Positions 44,706 through 55,920 of a DNA stretch of 64,000 nucleotides are shown here, one piece after another. Below the pieces are notes generated by a model, which saw nothing but the letters and a program-made list of their open reading frames with translations, had not been told where the DNA came from and did not search any database. Positions within the stretch are counted from its first letter, which is position 1. Every line of letters begins with the position of its first letter. The DNA comes from Larix kaempferi (lineage: Eukaryota; Streptophyta; Pinopsida; Pinales; Pinaceae), in contig BSBM01000050.1 of NCBI GenBank assembly GCA_027924585.1, positions 4,402,001-4,466,000 on the forward strand. The letters are read 5' to 3'. The position numbers and the translations under genes are program-made.

Positions 44706-45811
44706 TACATTATTTTAGGCATTTTTCCAAATCTAGTTTCTGCTGCCTCTTGATCATCATTCTTCTTATTCCTACTTAGTAGTTTGAGATGTAATTTAAT
44801 CTTGTTTTATGTTATTTAGAGTTTTTAATTCACTTGTTATCATTATTTCCTCCTTTCTTCCTTCTTCTTTATAATATTTTCATCTTTCTTCCAAACTTTA
44901 GTTCTTTAATCTGTTCTGTTACTTGGTTACTGTTCAAAACGTGTGAACATTGTTCCTAAGTAGTTTATTTTCAAGTTGTAGTTGATAATTCCATTTCATT
45001 GAGTTGTTTCAGTTTGTTAATCTTAAGACTAGTTTCTATTTAATGAAGATGTTCATGTTGTAAGATCTAGATTAATAATAAAATATCTTTATCAAGTTTT
45101 CTACTTGCTTCCAAATCTAATATAGTTCAATTTGACATCTTTGTTAAGCTTTTCGATTGCTTCTCCTTACATTAGTTCCATGTTGTTCACATATGGATAG
45201 ATAGTAGTTCATAATGTTTAAAATTAGTAGTAGTTTGTTGATTTTTAGTTTACATTTGTTTGTAGAAGTTAAGTTAGATTTACTTCTGTTTATCTTCCTC
45301 ATTACATTTGAAAGTCATTACGATACTTTTACTCCGGTTCCTATTACATTTGATGTACGTAATCAAGAAGAGTGGAATTAGATGGTTTATTCTAAATTTA
45401 TGTACATTTACAAGTTCTCCCTATTAAACATCTAATATCCGTAGCTCTGATTTTGTCCATAGTTGTCATCTGGAAGTGGAATTTGGTAGTTTCTTACTTT
45501 TCTAGAGTAATTTGTGTTCCAGTATTTTTTTCCATCTTTCTTACTAATTAACCATAGAGGTAGAGTAGTATGATCTAGTACTATTCTGATCTGTGATTTT
45601 AAGGTATTATTAAGTATTTAACTTAGTTTTTCATTTTGAAAGATCTTTCGATCTTTTTCCTTATTAAACATTTTTAGGTCTGACAAACTTGAAACTGTAG
45701 AACCTTTTCTACCTTGGCATATATTTTTCTTTCAACTCTAAGTTTACTAATCCTGGTTGATAATTAATCTTAGGTGTTGTTTTTAATTTGAGATAGCTCA
45801 CACACCCAACA
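44706..45811 (+). repeat. Gypsy 5' LTR, second part
   Basis: Resumes where 29606 left off: the 3' LTR reads continuously across the corresponding point (63755-63770). Ends CCAACA at 45806-45811, the inverse of the TGTTGG start. Very T-rich, without coding potential. Confidence 0.9.
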
Positions 45812-45814
45812 TTT

Positions 45815-45832
45815 TGGCGCCATTGTCGGGGA
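45815..45832 (+). other. Primer binding site, tRNA-Asp type (Gypsy)
   Basis: TGGCGCCATTGTCGGGGA begins three bases after the LTR end. It matches the plant Athila/Tat-type site TGGCGCCGTTGCCGGGGA (complement of the tRNA-Asp 3' end, from memory) at all but two positions. Confidence 0.75.
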
Positions 45833-45996
45833 GTTGAAATAGTTAGAATTTCTCTTTCAAAAATTAGATTAGGCTGGTGGCGGGTGAGCGGTAAGACAAG
45901 AGGTAAGAACCTGTGCATCTATTATAACAGGCATCCCCAAAACCCAACAGTAGTAGTTATGCAGTCAAAGTTTTTTTTCAGTTAAAATTTGTTTTC

Positions 45997-48123
45997 ATGA
46001 ATAGGTCTAGAGATTCACAAGGTAGATTTATTAAAACTCAAATTCCTACTAAAATTCCTACTAACCTATACAGGGGACGTACCACTCCAACTCCTAACTC
46101 AATAGAAAGGTATCGAAAGACACCTAAAGGGGATAGTCCTACTTGGAAGGCTAAAGAAACCTTCTCTGGAAACATTTTAAAGGAAATCATAGGGACATTA
46201 GAACAATCTATTCATAAAGAAATTCCACTAGAAGAATCTCAAGCTCGTATTGAGACTAAAATTAGACAAGAGGAAACTCTGAAGGGTAAAATTTCACAAC
46301 TTCTTAACCCTCCATTAGTCCAAATCCCAAAACACACTACTTTTTCAATAGTGGGTGGTATAGATTCGATAGATTTTGTCAATCCTGCACAAGTAGATGC
46401 TCTTTTTGGGAGCTATACAAACATCGTCATCTCACAGATTGAAACAGTAATAGTAGAACCTCCTAGACTAGATTCCCACATAGCTAATCATTCTCCTCCT
46501 AAAAAGAAGAATATCCTCTCTGAAAAAGAACGTTGGGATATCTCATATTCACCAAGAAAGGAGCCACCTAGATTTTCTCTCTTTGGTAATAGAGTCTTCA
46601 TGGAGGGTGAACATGAAAATTGTGTCCAACAAGATGAAGAAGGTGGAGAAGTTAGAACTGAAGTTACCTTCGGATTTCCCATCTTAGACACTACACAAGA
46701 TGTTACTATGAAAAATATCCCTCCTTCCTCACTACCAACCTTCTATGGGAAAAGTAGTGAGGATCCAGACACATTCTTATTTGAGTTTGAAATTTTGTGT
46801 AGGAGTTACAATCACCTACAAGATGGCCAAAAACTAAAACTGTTTCCTGCCACATTAAAAGATTCCTCTCTTCGATGGTTCATGGGACTGGGAGAATCTA
46901 GTATTAAATCTTGGGAAGACATGAAGAATACATTTCTTCAAAAATATCAGGATTATTGTAGACCAAAAGACTCTCACAATGATATTTTTAAAATTCAACA
47001 GCTTGAAGACGAGAGCCTGGAGGACTATCTCGAAAGATTTAACTATGTGTTACACAAGTCTAAATATAGTGATCTTCGCGAAGATGCAATAAGAACACTC
47101 TTCCTTAAAGGAACCCTAGAAGAATTCTTGGATAACCTTAATCTGATGGCAGCAGGAGATATTTCTCATAAATCTTTTTCAGAGATTTGTGAACTATGTA
47201 GGAATTACTCTAGGAGCAGAGGGAAAGGTGGAAGACACTTTCGAGAACCTTATGTTAGAAATCTTAAAGGAAACACATCCGGTCCTGGTGGAGTTACAAG
47301 GGTAGAGATAGGGAACCTGTTAGAATATTTTAAAACAGATATTTCAGGGGCTATGGGTTCTCAGCTAGATGCATCACAAGCTAAAAAGAGACAAGATGAA
47401 GAGTGGGAAGCAATGAGTATTTTCTACCCTAGGTGTAGAACTAAACATCCTCAAAGAGAATGTCCATTAAACAGTGTTTCAGTTTGTCACCTCTATACAG
47501 AAGAGCATCCCACTGATAATTGTCCATCGTTGCCTGGGTTGCAAGCTTCATACAAGAGTGGAGGTTTTGGTGAACCATATAGGAGGCCTTGGAAACCTAG
47601 GGATCAACCTTTGGGTCAGGATCCATCATTCCAATGTCCACCTTACTACCATCCTTATCAACCTCCGCAACAATGGAACACTTCAGGTTGGCAGAATTGG
47701 CCGCCGCAGTACCCTCCTCAAAATGCTCAACAACAGCAATGGCCTCATGGATGGAGAGGACAAGATTTTACTCAACCATCTCCTCCTATGCCTAGCTATC
47801 CTTGCCCACCTAATGTTCAACAATGTTTACCTGGATATGCACCTCCTTCACTACCCCCTATCCCAAATCAACCTCCTCATTTCCATAACATGAACCCTCA
47901 AAGACCCACAATATTACCCTCACAACCGATACCGAATCCTAACAACAAACCAACCCAAGCTTTTAATAGCATTAGGCTGTTACCTCTTCCATCATATGCT
48001 ATTTCATCCGCACCAATACACGAAGTTCGATTGTGGTCTGGAAGAGTTTTGCAAGATCATCCTAATTCATTAGCTATTATTCAAGAAGAAAATGAAGAAG
48101 AAAATGCACCTAATGAAATTTAA
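45997..48123 (+). CDS. Gypsy gag polyprotein
   Basis: 708 codons, uninterrupted. The retrotransposon gag domain spans roughly 243-400 (LPTFYGKSSEDPDTFLFEFE, then WEDMKNTFLQKYQDYCRPKD, then YLERFNYVLHKS). A cysteine/histidine region at about 476-515 (CRTKHPQREC ... VCHLYTEEHPTDNCPSLPG) resembles a double zinc knuckle in which one cysteine appears replaced by tyrosine (CHLY). Residues 520-690 are rich in P, Q and W. Gag forms the particle that packages element RNA. The protease frame follows about 20 bp downstream, in another frame. Confidence 0.88.
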   Translation: MNRSRDSQGRFIKTQIPTKIPTNLYRGRTTPTPNSIERYRKTPKGDSPTWKAKETFSGNILKEIIGTLEQSIHKEIPLEESQARIETKIRQEETLKGKISQLLNPPLVQIPKHTTFSIVGGIDSIDFVNPAQVDALFGSYTNIVISQIETVIVEPPRLDSHIANHSPPKKKNILSEKERWDISYSPRKEPPRFSLFGNRVFMEGEHENCVQQDEEGGEVRTEVTFGFPILDTTQDVTMKNIPPSSLPTFYGKSSEDPDTFLFEFEILCRSYNHLQDGQKLKLFPATLKDSSLRWFMGLGESSIKSWEDMKNTFLQKYQDYCRPKDSHNDIFKIQQLEDESLEDYLERFNYVLHKSKYSDLREDAIRTLFLKGTLEEFLDNLNLMAAGDISHKSFSEICELCRNYSRSRGKGGRHFREPYVRNLKGNTSGPGGVTRVEIGNLLEYFKTDISGAMGSQLDASQAKKRQDEEWEAMSIFYPRCRTKHPQRECPLNSVSVCHLYTEEHPTDNCPSLPGLQASYKSGGFGEPYRRPWKPRDQPLGQDPSFQCPPYYHPYQPPQQWNTSGWQNWPPQYPPQNAQQQQWPHGWRGQDFTQPSPPMPSYPCPPNVQQCLPGYAPPSLPPIPNQPPHFHNMNPQRPTILPSQPIPNPNNKPTQAFNSIRLLPLPSYAISSAPIHEVRLWSGRVLQDHPNSLAIIQEENEEENAPNEI

Positions 48124-48143
48124 ATGATGTCATTCTTGCAAAT

Positions 48144-48965
48144 GTGGTCATTCCTAAAGCTTCAACACATAGCTTTCCTCATAAAGAAGTAATATCAAGA
48201 AATAAATCACCTCCATATCCGGAGCATTTAATAATAGAAAAACCTGTAACTTACCCAGAATATAAAATCATTAATGAATTCAAAAATATTTACATTAGGA
48301 TTCCTTTATTACAAGCCATTAAGGATATACCAATCTTTGGTAAAATGATAAAAGAACTCTGCATTAAGAGACCAGGTAAGAAGCAAAAAGACCCTCTAAC
48401 AATACATGTCATAGGTGAAATCTCAGATTGTATAGCAGAACAGCCTAGAATTCCAAAGTATACAAATCCAGGGAATCCTATAGTAACTGTTCTCATTAAC
48501 AACACTGCTATAGGGAACACGCTCATTGATCTAGGGGATTCTATTAACCTAATGACTACTACAGTTTTGGAATCTCTCCAATTAGAACCATTCCTCCACC
48601 CTACTCCAACAATGTTAGAACTAGTAGATCGTACTATGGTGCAACCTACTGGGATATTAGACGATATTATGGCATCAATAGCCTCATGGGAATATCCCGT
48701 GGAATTCATGGTTATTCAATCAAAAGACCCATCTAGGGGGGCATCCTATTATTTTAGGAAGACCCTGGCTGGCTACTGCTAATGCATTCATAGGATGTAG
48801 GGTTGGAGAGATGGTCATCTCTGATGGTTTATCTACAAGAAGACTAGCTTTATACCCACCAGCACAGCCCGTAGCTGAGAGCTTATTTTAGTTAGATTGT
48901 CCTTTTGGAGAAGAAAACCTGGAAGAAATTTCCCTTGTTAGTGATCTCTTATGGGCACTTCAAGA
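48144..48965 (+). pseudogene. Gypsy protease region, frameshifted
   Basis: Reads TVLINNTAIGNTLIDLGDSI (about 48486-48545), an aspartic-protease active-site region of the DLG type found in Athila/Tat elements. The frame shifts at the G-run near 48737-48742; beyond it, IILGRPWLATANAFIGCRVG (about 48750-48810) continues in the next frame, followed by a TAG at about 48889. Role: processing of Gag-Pol. Dead in this copy. Confidence 0.8.
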
Positions 48966-49159
48966 ATAAAATATTGAAAATGTGTTGAATCAGTTTATTT
49001 CTTCCACCACATGTATCGAATTTCCTCAGTCTTTTTACCAACTTGACCAGGTTTTTAGAGACGAATTTCAAGAAAAGATGAGTCTCTCAACATTTACAAG
49101 TACACTTTGTGTCTTTTCAATTGAGGAATAACTAGGATCTTATACCGTACCATGTTAGG

Positions 49160-49728
49160 TTAGTCCCGAAAAATTCCTACATATAAATGCAGGTTTAGAT
49201 GTGAGTCAGTGAAAGCAATTGTTAAAAGTTCTCAAAAGTCAAACTGGAGCTTTCGCTTGGGAATACATCGATATGAAGGGTCTACACCCAAATACGTGTA
49301 TTCACCACATTTATACAGACACAAATATATCTCCCGTTAGACAACCCCAGAGGAGAATGAACCCAGCTCTTAACACTGGATTCATTTACCCAATTTCCAA
49401 TAGTAAGTGGGTGTCTCCTCTGGTAGTAGTTCCAAAGAAAGTCATAGGGAAGTGGCGTATCTATGTTGATTTTCGAGAATTGAACAAGGCCACTCTTAAA
49501 GACTATTTCCCTCTACCGTTTATATATTAGGTGTTAGATACCCTATCAGGGAAACAATACTTTTCTTTTCTAGATGGGTATAGTGGATACAATCAGATAT
49601 TAATAACACCTGAGGACCAAGATAAGACTACCTTTACTTGATCTTGGGGGACTTATGCCTACCGAGAGTTACCTTTTGGACTTTGTAATGCACCTGCTAC
49701 TTTCCAACGTGCAGTTCTAGGTATCTTT
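49160..49728 (+). pseudogene. Gypsy RT, part 1 (before Copia B)
   Basis: RT fingers and palm: SKWVSPLVVVPKKVIGKWRI (49403-49462), YVDFRELNKATLKDYFPLPF (49463), FSFLDGYSGYNQI (about 49563, motif A with its aspartate), YRELPFGLCNAPATFQRAVL (49659-49720). Stops at 49528 (TAG, where related elements usually have Q) and about 49639 (TGA). The frame is interrupted by Copia B at 49728 and continues at 55921. Confidence 0.9.
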
Positions 49729-50415
49729 TGTTGATGTATATGTAACTTCGGAATGTATTTCACATATATGTATATTGTATTCCTATAGAGCTGTTATTAT
49801 TCCTCTATATGGAAGTGGTTGTATTCCTATAGAGATGTTATTATTCCTCTATACGGAAGTGTCACCATTTATATTGTAAGTGTCTTAAGTTATACTTAAT
49901 GGGTTATTAGACCACCTTGTTGGGGTCAGCCCTGTATAAGTCACGTGGGTCAAAGGGTTATTAGACCACCCTATTGGGGGTCGTCCATGTGGGTCAAAGG
50001 GTTATTAGACCACCCTAGTGGGGGTCGGCCCAGTTAGCATTATGTTAAGTGGTTAAGTTGAGGCCGACCTAGTTGAGTAAAGGTCAAGTCAAGTTAGTGT
50101 ATAAATAGAGAGTGTGTCTCTCTCATTTTACACATTCTATTCTCTCTCACACTTTGGAGAGTGGCGCACTTGTGGAGGAGGAGTCTCTGCTGCTAGAGAA
50201 GACTATCTCTTGTATTCTGGTTGTATCAATGCTCTATCTATCTCTGAGGAATTTATTGGGGTTTTTCACCTTTATGGTTTTCCCCAAGTAAACTCCGTGT
50301 CTCTTGTGTGCTTGCATTATTGTGTCCATGATTAATATGTTATAGATATGTTGTACATGTTGTTCTCTCAGTTAAGATCCTAGATCATATTGAAGTAAAT
50401 TCTGAAAATTTAACA
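49729..50415 (+). repeat. 5' LTR of Copia B
   Basis: 687 bp, TGTTGATG...TTTAACA, complete. TATA box TATAAATA at 50100-50107. Three imperfect copies of a GGGTTATTAGACCACC repeat lie at about 49908-50020. Confidence 0.94.
50100..50107 (+). promoter_or_regulatory. TATA box in Copia B 5' LTR
   Basis: TATAAATAGAGAG, preserved in both B LTRs and in the 3' LTR of A. Confidence 0.6.
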
Positions 50416-50428
50416 TGGTATCAGAGCT
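50416..50428 (+). other. Primer binding site, tRNA-Met type (Copia B)
   Basis: TGGTATCAGAGCT directly abuts the LTR; it matches the canonical plant Copia primer site. Confidence 0.9.
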
Positions 50429-53220
50429 AGCCTGAAAGAAGGCATGATATGGCATGTATGACACTTGTTGCACTTACGATGCTATGGCTTGATATAGCAA
50501 AAACCAGTCATTGTAGCACTTTCCCTATAAATCCGTTTTGGAAAATTTTTCGGATCTGAAACTTTTACAGGTCGAAGATCAGATCCCCATGTACCTTGTA
50601 TCCAAAGGACAACCTCTAATTCGTTGTACCTTGTGATTTATAATCTGTACAATATAGGATTTCTACCTCTTCCAGATTTGAGTCAAAATCAGGTGACCTT
50701 GGGAAAAAGGTCATAACTTGGGCTAGGAAGCTCCAAATGAAATTTCATAAAAAGGTACAGGTAGTGAACCGGTGACATGTGGCACGCCATACAAGTTCAC
50801 TCTCCTGTATTATCCCATAAACAGGTCACGTTGCGACACTTGGCATAAATCTCTCTCAGAGAATCCAATTGAGGTCAGACTTGTCAGGATGGAAAGATAA
50901 CAGGTTGGGCTATCTCAGGAAAACTTTTCAGACCCTGTGGATTGACAAGTTCGGAGTTACACCTGAAACAATCAGGTACATATTTCTGTCAAAACAGAAT
51001 TATTTTTGAGTACCTTCATTCATGGCTTCCGAAATTTAGGGATTCAGAGAAAGTTGGAATTTTTGTAATCGGAGACCACGGCTGGATGCTACTCATCAAA
51101 ATTGAAATTTAGAGACCAAGATCAGATTTTTTGGTTGGGCAGAAGGCTGGGCTTGATCAAACCCCAGTTCGGGGCTTTGATCGGAAAGATGGAAAATAAA
51201 GGCTTCTGTAAAAATTGAAATTTTGGAAATCTGTGACAACGGCTGGAAGCTCCTCAGAAAAATCGAAGCTTAGAGTTTTGAATCAAATATTTTGGTTGGG
51301 TGAAGCTCCGGGAAACTCAAACCCTAATTCAGGGTCCTCCCTAGTGAATCCGAAAATCTAAAAGGCAATTTCGAGGGGTGAAACTTTGCAGTTTTCAAAT
51401 TCTGAATATACCAACTTGATCAGCTCATCAAGGTGCATATTTCTATCCTTTCGGAAGTTTGAAATTCAAAGTTTTATTTTTTGGGGTTTCTTTGACAAAC
51501 CCTAATCCAACTCCAGGTCTCGTTCTTGCAAATCAAGTGGATTGGCTTAATCCTAGAAGAAGATGGATTGGTCACCTGCATAAGTGAAGAAGTTCCTGTC
51601 TCAGAGGGAGATGAGGCTAAGGCCTTCCATAAGAAGATTACAAGCAATATTGACAGGTATGGCTTACAGGTATGTTTCATGGTTAAGTTTATCATATGTT
51701 TGTCTTCATATCATTATAGTACAATCTTAATTAATTACTGCACTTGTCGTATCACCTTAATAGAAGATATTCATTGATTAAGGTTTTGACACTTATGATT
51801 GTAATAATGCATTGTGATGTTGTATGAGTTTTATGTTGTTTGCTAACACAAAAGGTACACCAAGAAAGTCAAATCATGTTCTACTTCAAGAACATATGCT
51901 CGTGGTGACATGAAGACAAATATTCATCCATTGTCATGGATCACATAGAAGATCTACTTTCAAGGTATGTATAACTTGGTTCTACAATGGTTAACTTATG
52001 AGACATGCAGGTTACTAGCACAAGTCACTGAAGAGAACCAGAAGACATTATGCGGGTATGTTAGACATAACTAGCTAGCATGCTAATCTAGGTATGTTTT
52101 TCCTATATCAAGCTAGAATCCTACCTTGTGTTAGGATCTTATACTGTTGTGTTGTTGATAATGATTATTCATGAAGTCATAGGTTTGAATAATCATGGTT
52201 GTATGCATATTATGTTTCTTACCATAATTGATGATATGACGAACCAGAAGAATCATGAAGGTATAGGTTTGAATAATCACGGGTTTTATGCATATTATAT
52301 CTCTTATCTTGATTGATGATTCAACTAACCAGAAGAGTCCTATGATCAAATAAGAATATGTACGAGTAAAAGAAGACGTCCCTGAAACCTTGAATACTAA
52401 TGTTTATTATCTGTGAATGATCATGAATATAAATGTTTAAGATTATTATGTTTTGATAGTATTAAGATTATACTAATAAATGTGTGATTATGTATGAGAC
52501 CTCAAGGATAACATAATGATGATACTAATAAGCATGCATAGTGATTAAGGATGGATGTAAGTTTAAGGACAGGTAATCCAGGAAGAAAAGATCAAGAGGG
52601 AGCACACTCCAGTTGTTCCTGCAAGAAAGCAAAGGAGCTTCAGTAGTTTCTGCAAGGATGCAGATATTCATAGGGAGTTGACCACTTCTCACAATCCACA
52701 TAAGAATGGAGTTGCAGAAAAGAAGCAAAGACTGAGAGGGAGTCAACCCAACAAACAAACAAAGATAAGTATTCGAATTGTCATTACTTGCATATTTTAT
52801 TGTTTAAATAATACTGTTCAATAATGTATATACTGATGTTCCTAGAATTAGGTTGTGTATTATGCATATTAGAAAAGTTGCATTGATGAACAATATACTA
52901 CTAATATGCATGGGTAAGTGGCCTATGGCACTGTACAACATTCCATTGCTACTTATCTAGAATGAAACCTCTTTGCTGACATGTTGGGAGTTGTGCACAC
53001 TCTTAACAATGTTTTGGTAGAGATTGGAAGGCATCTAGAAAGTTATGGGATATGGATAAATGTTGTATTGAAGAATTGGATAAGATAATTGCATGATTGT
53101 ATGACATATTTCTTTATAGGTAAGAATTTGTTCTGAAAACTATGAGATGTTTTCTAATCATGCAATTTAACTTGTTGTGTAGGAAAGATCGTACGCCATC
53201 ACCTACAAAAGAAGAACTAC
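50429..53220 (+). other. Non-coding leader of Copia B
   Basis: Collinear with 589-3479 of Copia A and closely similar throughout. No gag or integrase frame. The G-box seen in A and R is mutated here (ACATGTGGC at about 50775). Confidence 0.8.
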
Positions 53221-53810
53221 AACATTTGTTCAGCAACAAATTTATCTATTGAAGATATTGAAGTTCCCAGGATATGGGAAGAATGCCGTGATCTGTCGAT
53301 CATGAAGAATGATGTTTGGGATGTAGTCCCAAGAATTGAAGGGAAGTTTGTTATGAATTCCATATGGATCTATCAAGATCAAGCATGCTGCAGATGGAAG
53401 CATAGAGAAATATAAAAGTGATGAAATAGAAAATACACCAAATGGATTTCAAGACAGCTTTCTTGAATGGTGTAGTTGAAGAAGAAGTGTATGTGGAGCA
53501 GCCACTTGGTTCTGAGACATATGAAATGAAATCATATATGTGCAGAACTTGGTATGGTAGGATAGACAGCTTTCTATCCAGTTTGGTCTTTACCAAGAGT
53601 AAAGCGGGTTCCAACCTTTACTACAAGGTTGAGGTAGGCAATCTGGGGATACTCTTATTGTATGTGGATGAAGTTCGAGTACTTCAGGGAGAGGCTTGGC
53701 ATTCTTCAGATTGATGACACTTTGAGGAAGAAGTGATGGACACATTTGCTGAAGCCATTCCAAGCATGTTGGAAGGAAGATCCTTCACATGGCTGTGGAT
53801 GTAAGCACTT
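53221..53810 (+). pseudogene. Copia B pol remnant
   Basis: Contains NDVWDVVPRIEGK (about 53310), MDFKTAFLNGVVEEEVYVEQ (53442), SYMCRTWYGRIDSF and LLLYVDE (53651-53671). It then jumps directly to the very end of RNase H (FEYFRERLG in a shifted frame). The junction GTGGATGAAGTTCGAG implies a deletion of about 880 bp relative to Copia A with TGA microhomology. No function can remain. Confidence 0.9.
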
Positions 53811-53869
53811 GATGATGAGCATCAGGATGATGTTCTGGTTTCTGCTTTGTATGATCAGTTGAATCATTT

Positions 53870-54340
53870 ATATATGCATGTATGCATCATGTTGCATGTT
53901 GGATATGATCAGTTGGATCATTTATATGTATATGTAATGTATGCATCATGTTGGATGTTGGATATGATCAGTTGGATCATTTATATGTAGGCATCATGTT
54001 GGATGTTGGATATGATCGGTTGGATCATGTGTATGTATTTTGTATATGCATCATGTTGGATGCTTGGAACATGTACCTGTATATTTATTAGGTGGATACA
54101 TTGTATGATCAGGTAGATCATGTATGTTGATATGTATCATGTATGATCAGGTGGATCATGTATTTGTATTTGTATCAGGTGGATACACTGTATGATCAGG
54201 TGGATCATGTATGATGATATGTATTAGGTAGATACTTGGTATGATCAGGATGATCATGGATGACGAGCTTCAGGATGTTGCTCCAGATGACATGCAGCAG
54301 GATGTTGCAGTGATGATGATCAGGATGATCATGTGTACAT
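53870..54340 (+). repeat. Tandem array 1 of Copia B
   Basis: Repeats of GGATATGATCAGTTGGATCA and GATCAGGTGGATCATGTATG-type units, homologous to 4922-5440 but with a different copy order. Confidence 0.75.
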
Positions 54341-54399
54341 CAGGATGATGGATGGTGAGTATTAGGTTGATACTCTGTGGCCGTGGAACAGGTTGTGCA

Positions 54400-54925
54400 G
54401 ATACGCATGTAATTTGTGCCCTGGGAGATTTGCAGATGGTCTTTCGAGGTTTTTCCTATGGCATGTAATTTGTACTCTATGACATCTGGCAAATGCTCTT
54501 TCGAGGTTTTACTTGGGAGGACATATAATTTGTGCCCTCGGATATCTGTAGATAGTCTTTCGAGGTTTTTCCTATGGCATGTAATTTGTGCCCTGGGATA
54601 TCTGGCAAATGCTCTTTTGAGGTTTTGTCATATGGCATGTAATTTATGCCCTGGGAGATCCGATAGGTTGAGCCATGTGCTCGTAATCAGTACTGGGATG
54701 CTCTTTCGAGGTTTTTCCATGACCACATGTAATTTGTGCCCTGGGAGATCCGATAGGTTGAGCCTTGTGCTCGTAATTAGTCCTGGGATGCTCTTTCGAG
54801 GTTTTGTGGTGACCACATGTAATTTGTGCCCTGAGAGATCTGATAGGTTGAGGCTTGTGCTCATAATCAGTCCTGGGATTCTCTTTCAAGGTTTTGTGGT
54901 GGGGTCACATGTAATAAGTCCTGGA
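54400..54925 (+). repeat. Tandem array 2 of Copia B (57-60 and about 90 bp units)
   Basis: Same CTTTCGAGGTTTT-anchored units as 5465-6015, with short units then long units. A 182-codon open frame through it reflects a period divisible by three. Confidence 0.85.
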
Positions 54926-55216
54926 GATCTGGACAGGATGAAAAAGGCCTCAGATGCTCTTTAGAATTCTTGCTAGTCAAGAGACTATTTTAAGGTTTTG
55001 TGATGCACGTAATAAGTCCTGAGATTTCCACAGTATGGCCAGTGATGACGAAGACCTGTAGGTGGTGGGCCTACATCTAGCATGAAAAAGGATTGGCTCT
55101 GTAGAACTTCCTATGATGAGTAGATTCAGAGATTGATTGAGTTAGCAGTAGCAGTGACGATGATCTAGAGAAGATGACTTGTGCTAGAAGGCCTGTGTCG
55201 AGAAATACCTTCCTAG

Positions 55217-55227
55217 TTAAGAGGGAG
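55217..55227 (+). other. Polypurine tract of Copia B
   Basis: TTAAGAGGGAG ends directly at the 3' LTR start. Confidence 0.8.
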
Positions 55228-55915
55228 TGTTGATGTATATGTAACTTCGAAATGTATTTCACATATATGTATATTGTATTCCTATAGAGATGTTATTATT
55301 CCTCTATACGGAAGTGGTTGTATTCCTATAGAGATGTTATTATTCCTCTATACGGAAGTGTCTCGATTTATATTGTAAGTGTCTTAACTTATACTTGATG
55401 GGTTATTAGACCACCTTGTTGGGGTTGGCCTTGTATAAGTCATGTGGGTCAAAGGGTTATTAGACCAACCTATTGGGGGTTGGCCATGTGGGTCAAAGGG
55501 TTATTAGACCACCCTAGTGGGGGTCGGCCTAGTTAGCATTATGTTAAGTGGTTAAGTTGAGGCCGACCTAGTTGAGTAAAGGTCAAGTCAAGTTAGTGTA
55601 TAAATAGAGAGTGTGTCTCTCTCATTTTACACATTCTATTCTCTCTCACACTTTGGAAAGTGGCACACTTATGGAGGAGGAGTCTCTACTGCTAGGAGAA
55701 GACTATCTCTTGTATTCTGGTTGTATCATTGCTCTATCTATCTCTGAGGAAGTTATTGGGGTTTTTCACCTTTATGGTTTTCCCCAAGTAAACTCTGTGT
55801 CTCTTATGTGCTTGCATTATTGTGTCCATGATTAATATTCTGTAGATATGCTGTACATGTTGTTCTCTCAGTTAAGATCCTAGATCAGATTGAAGTAAAT
55901 TCTGAAAATTTAACA
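55228..55915 (+). repeat. 3' LTR of Copia B
   Basis: 688 bp, complete, TATA box at 55609-55616. About 4% different from the 5' copy, many differences being transitions. Confidence 0.94.
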
Positions 55916-55920
55916 TCTTT

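Larger units (their letters stand above)
49729..55915 (+). mobile_element. Ty1/Copia retrotransposon B inserted in the Gypsy RT gene
   Basis: LTR-bounded element with perfect 5-bp target duplication TCTTT (49724-49728 and 55916-55920). Removing it and one TCTTT restores a continuous Gypsy RT frame. Same family as Copia A, and it shares that element's gag-less leader and RT deletions. It also has a further deletion of about 880 bp that removes most of RT and RNase H. LTRs differ at roughly 29 of 687 positions. Confidence 0.95.
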
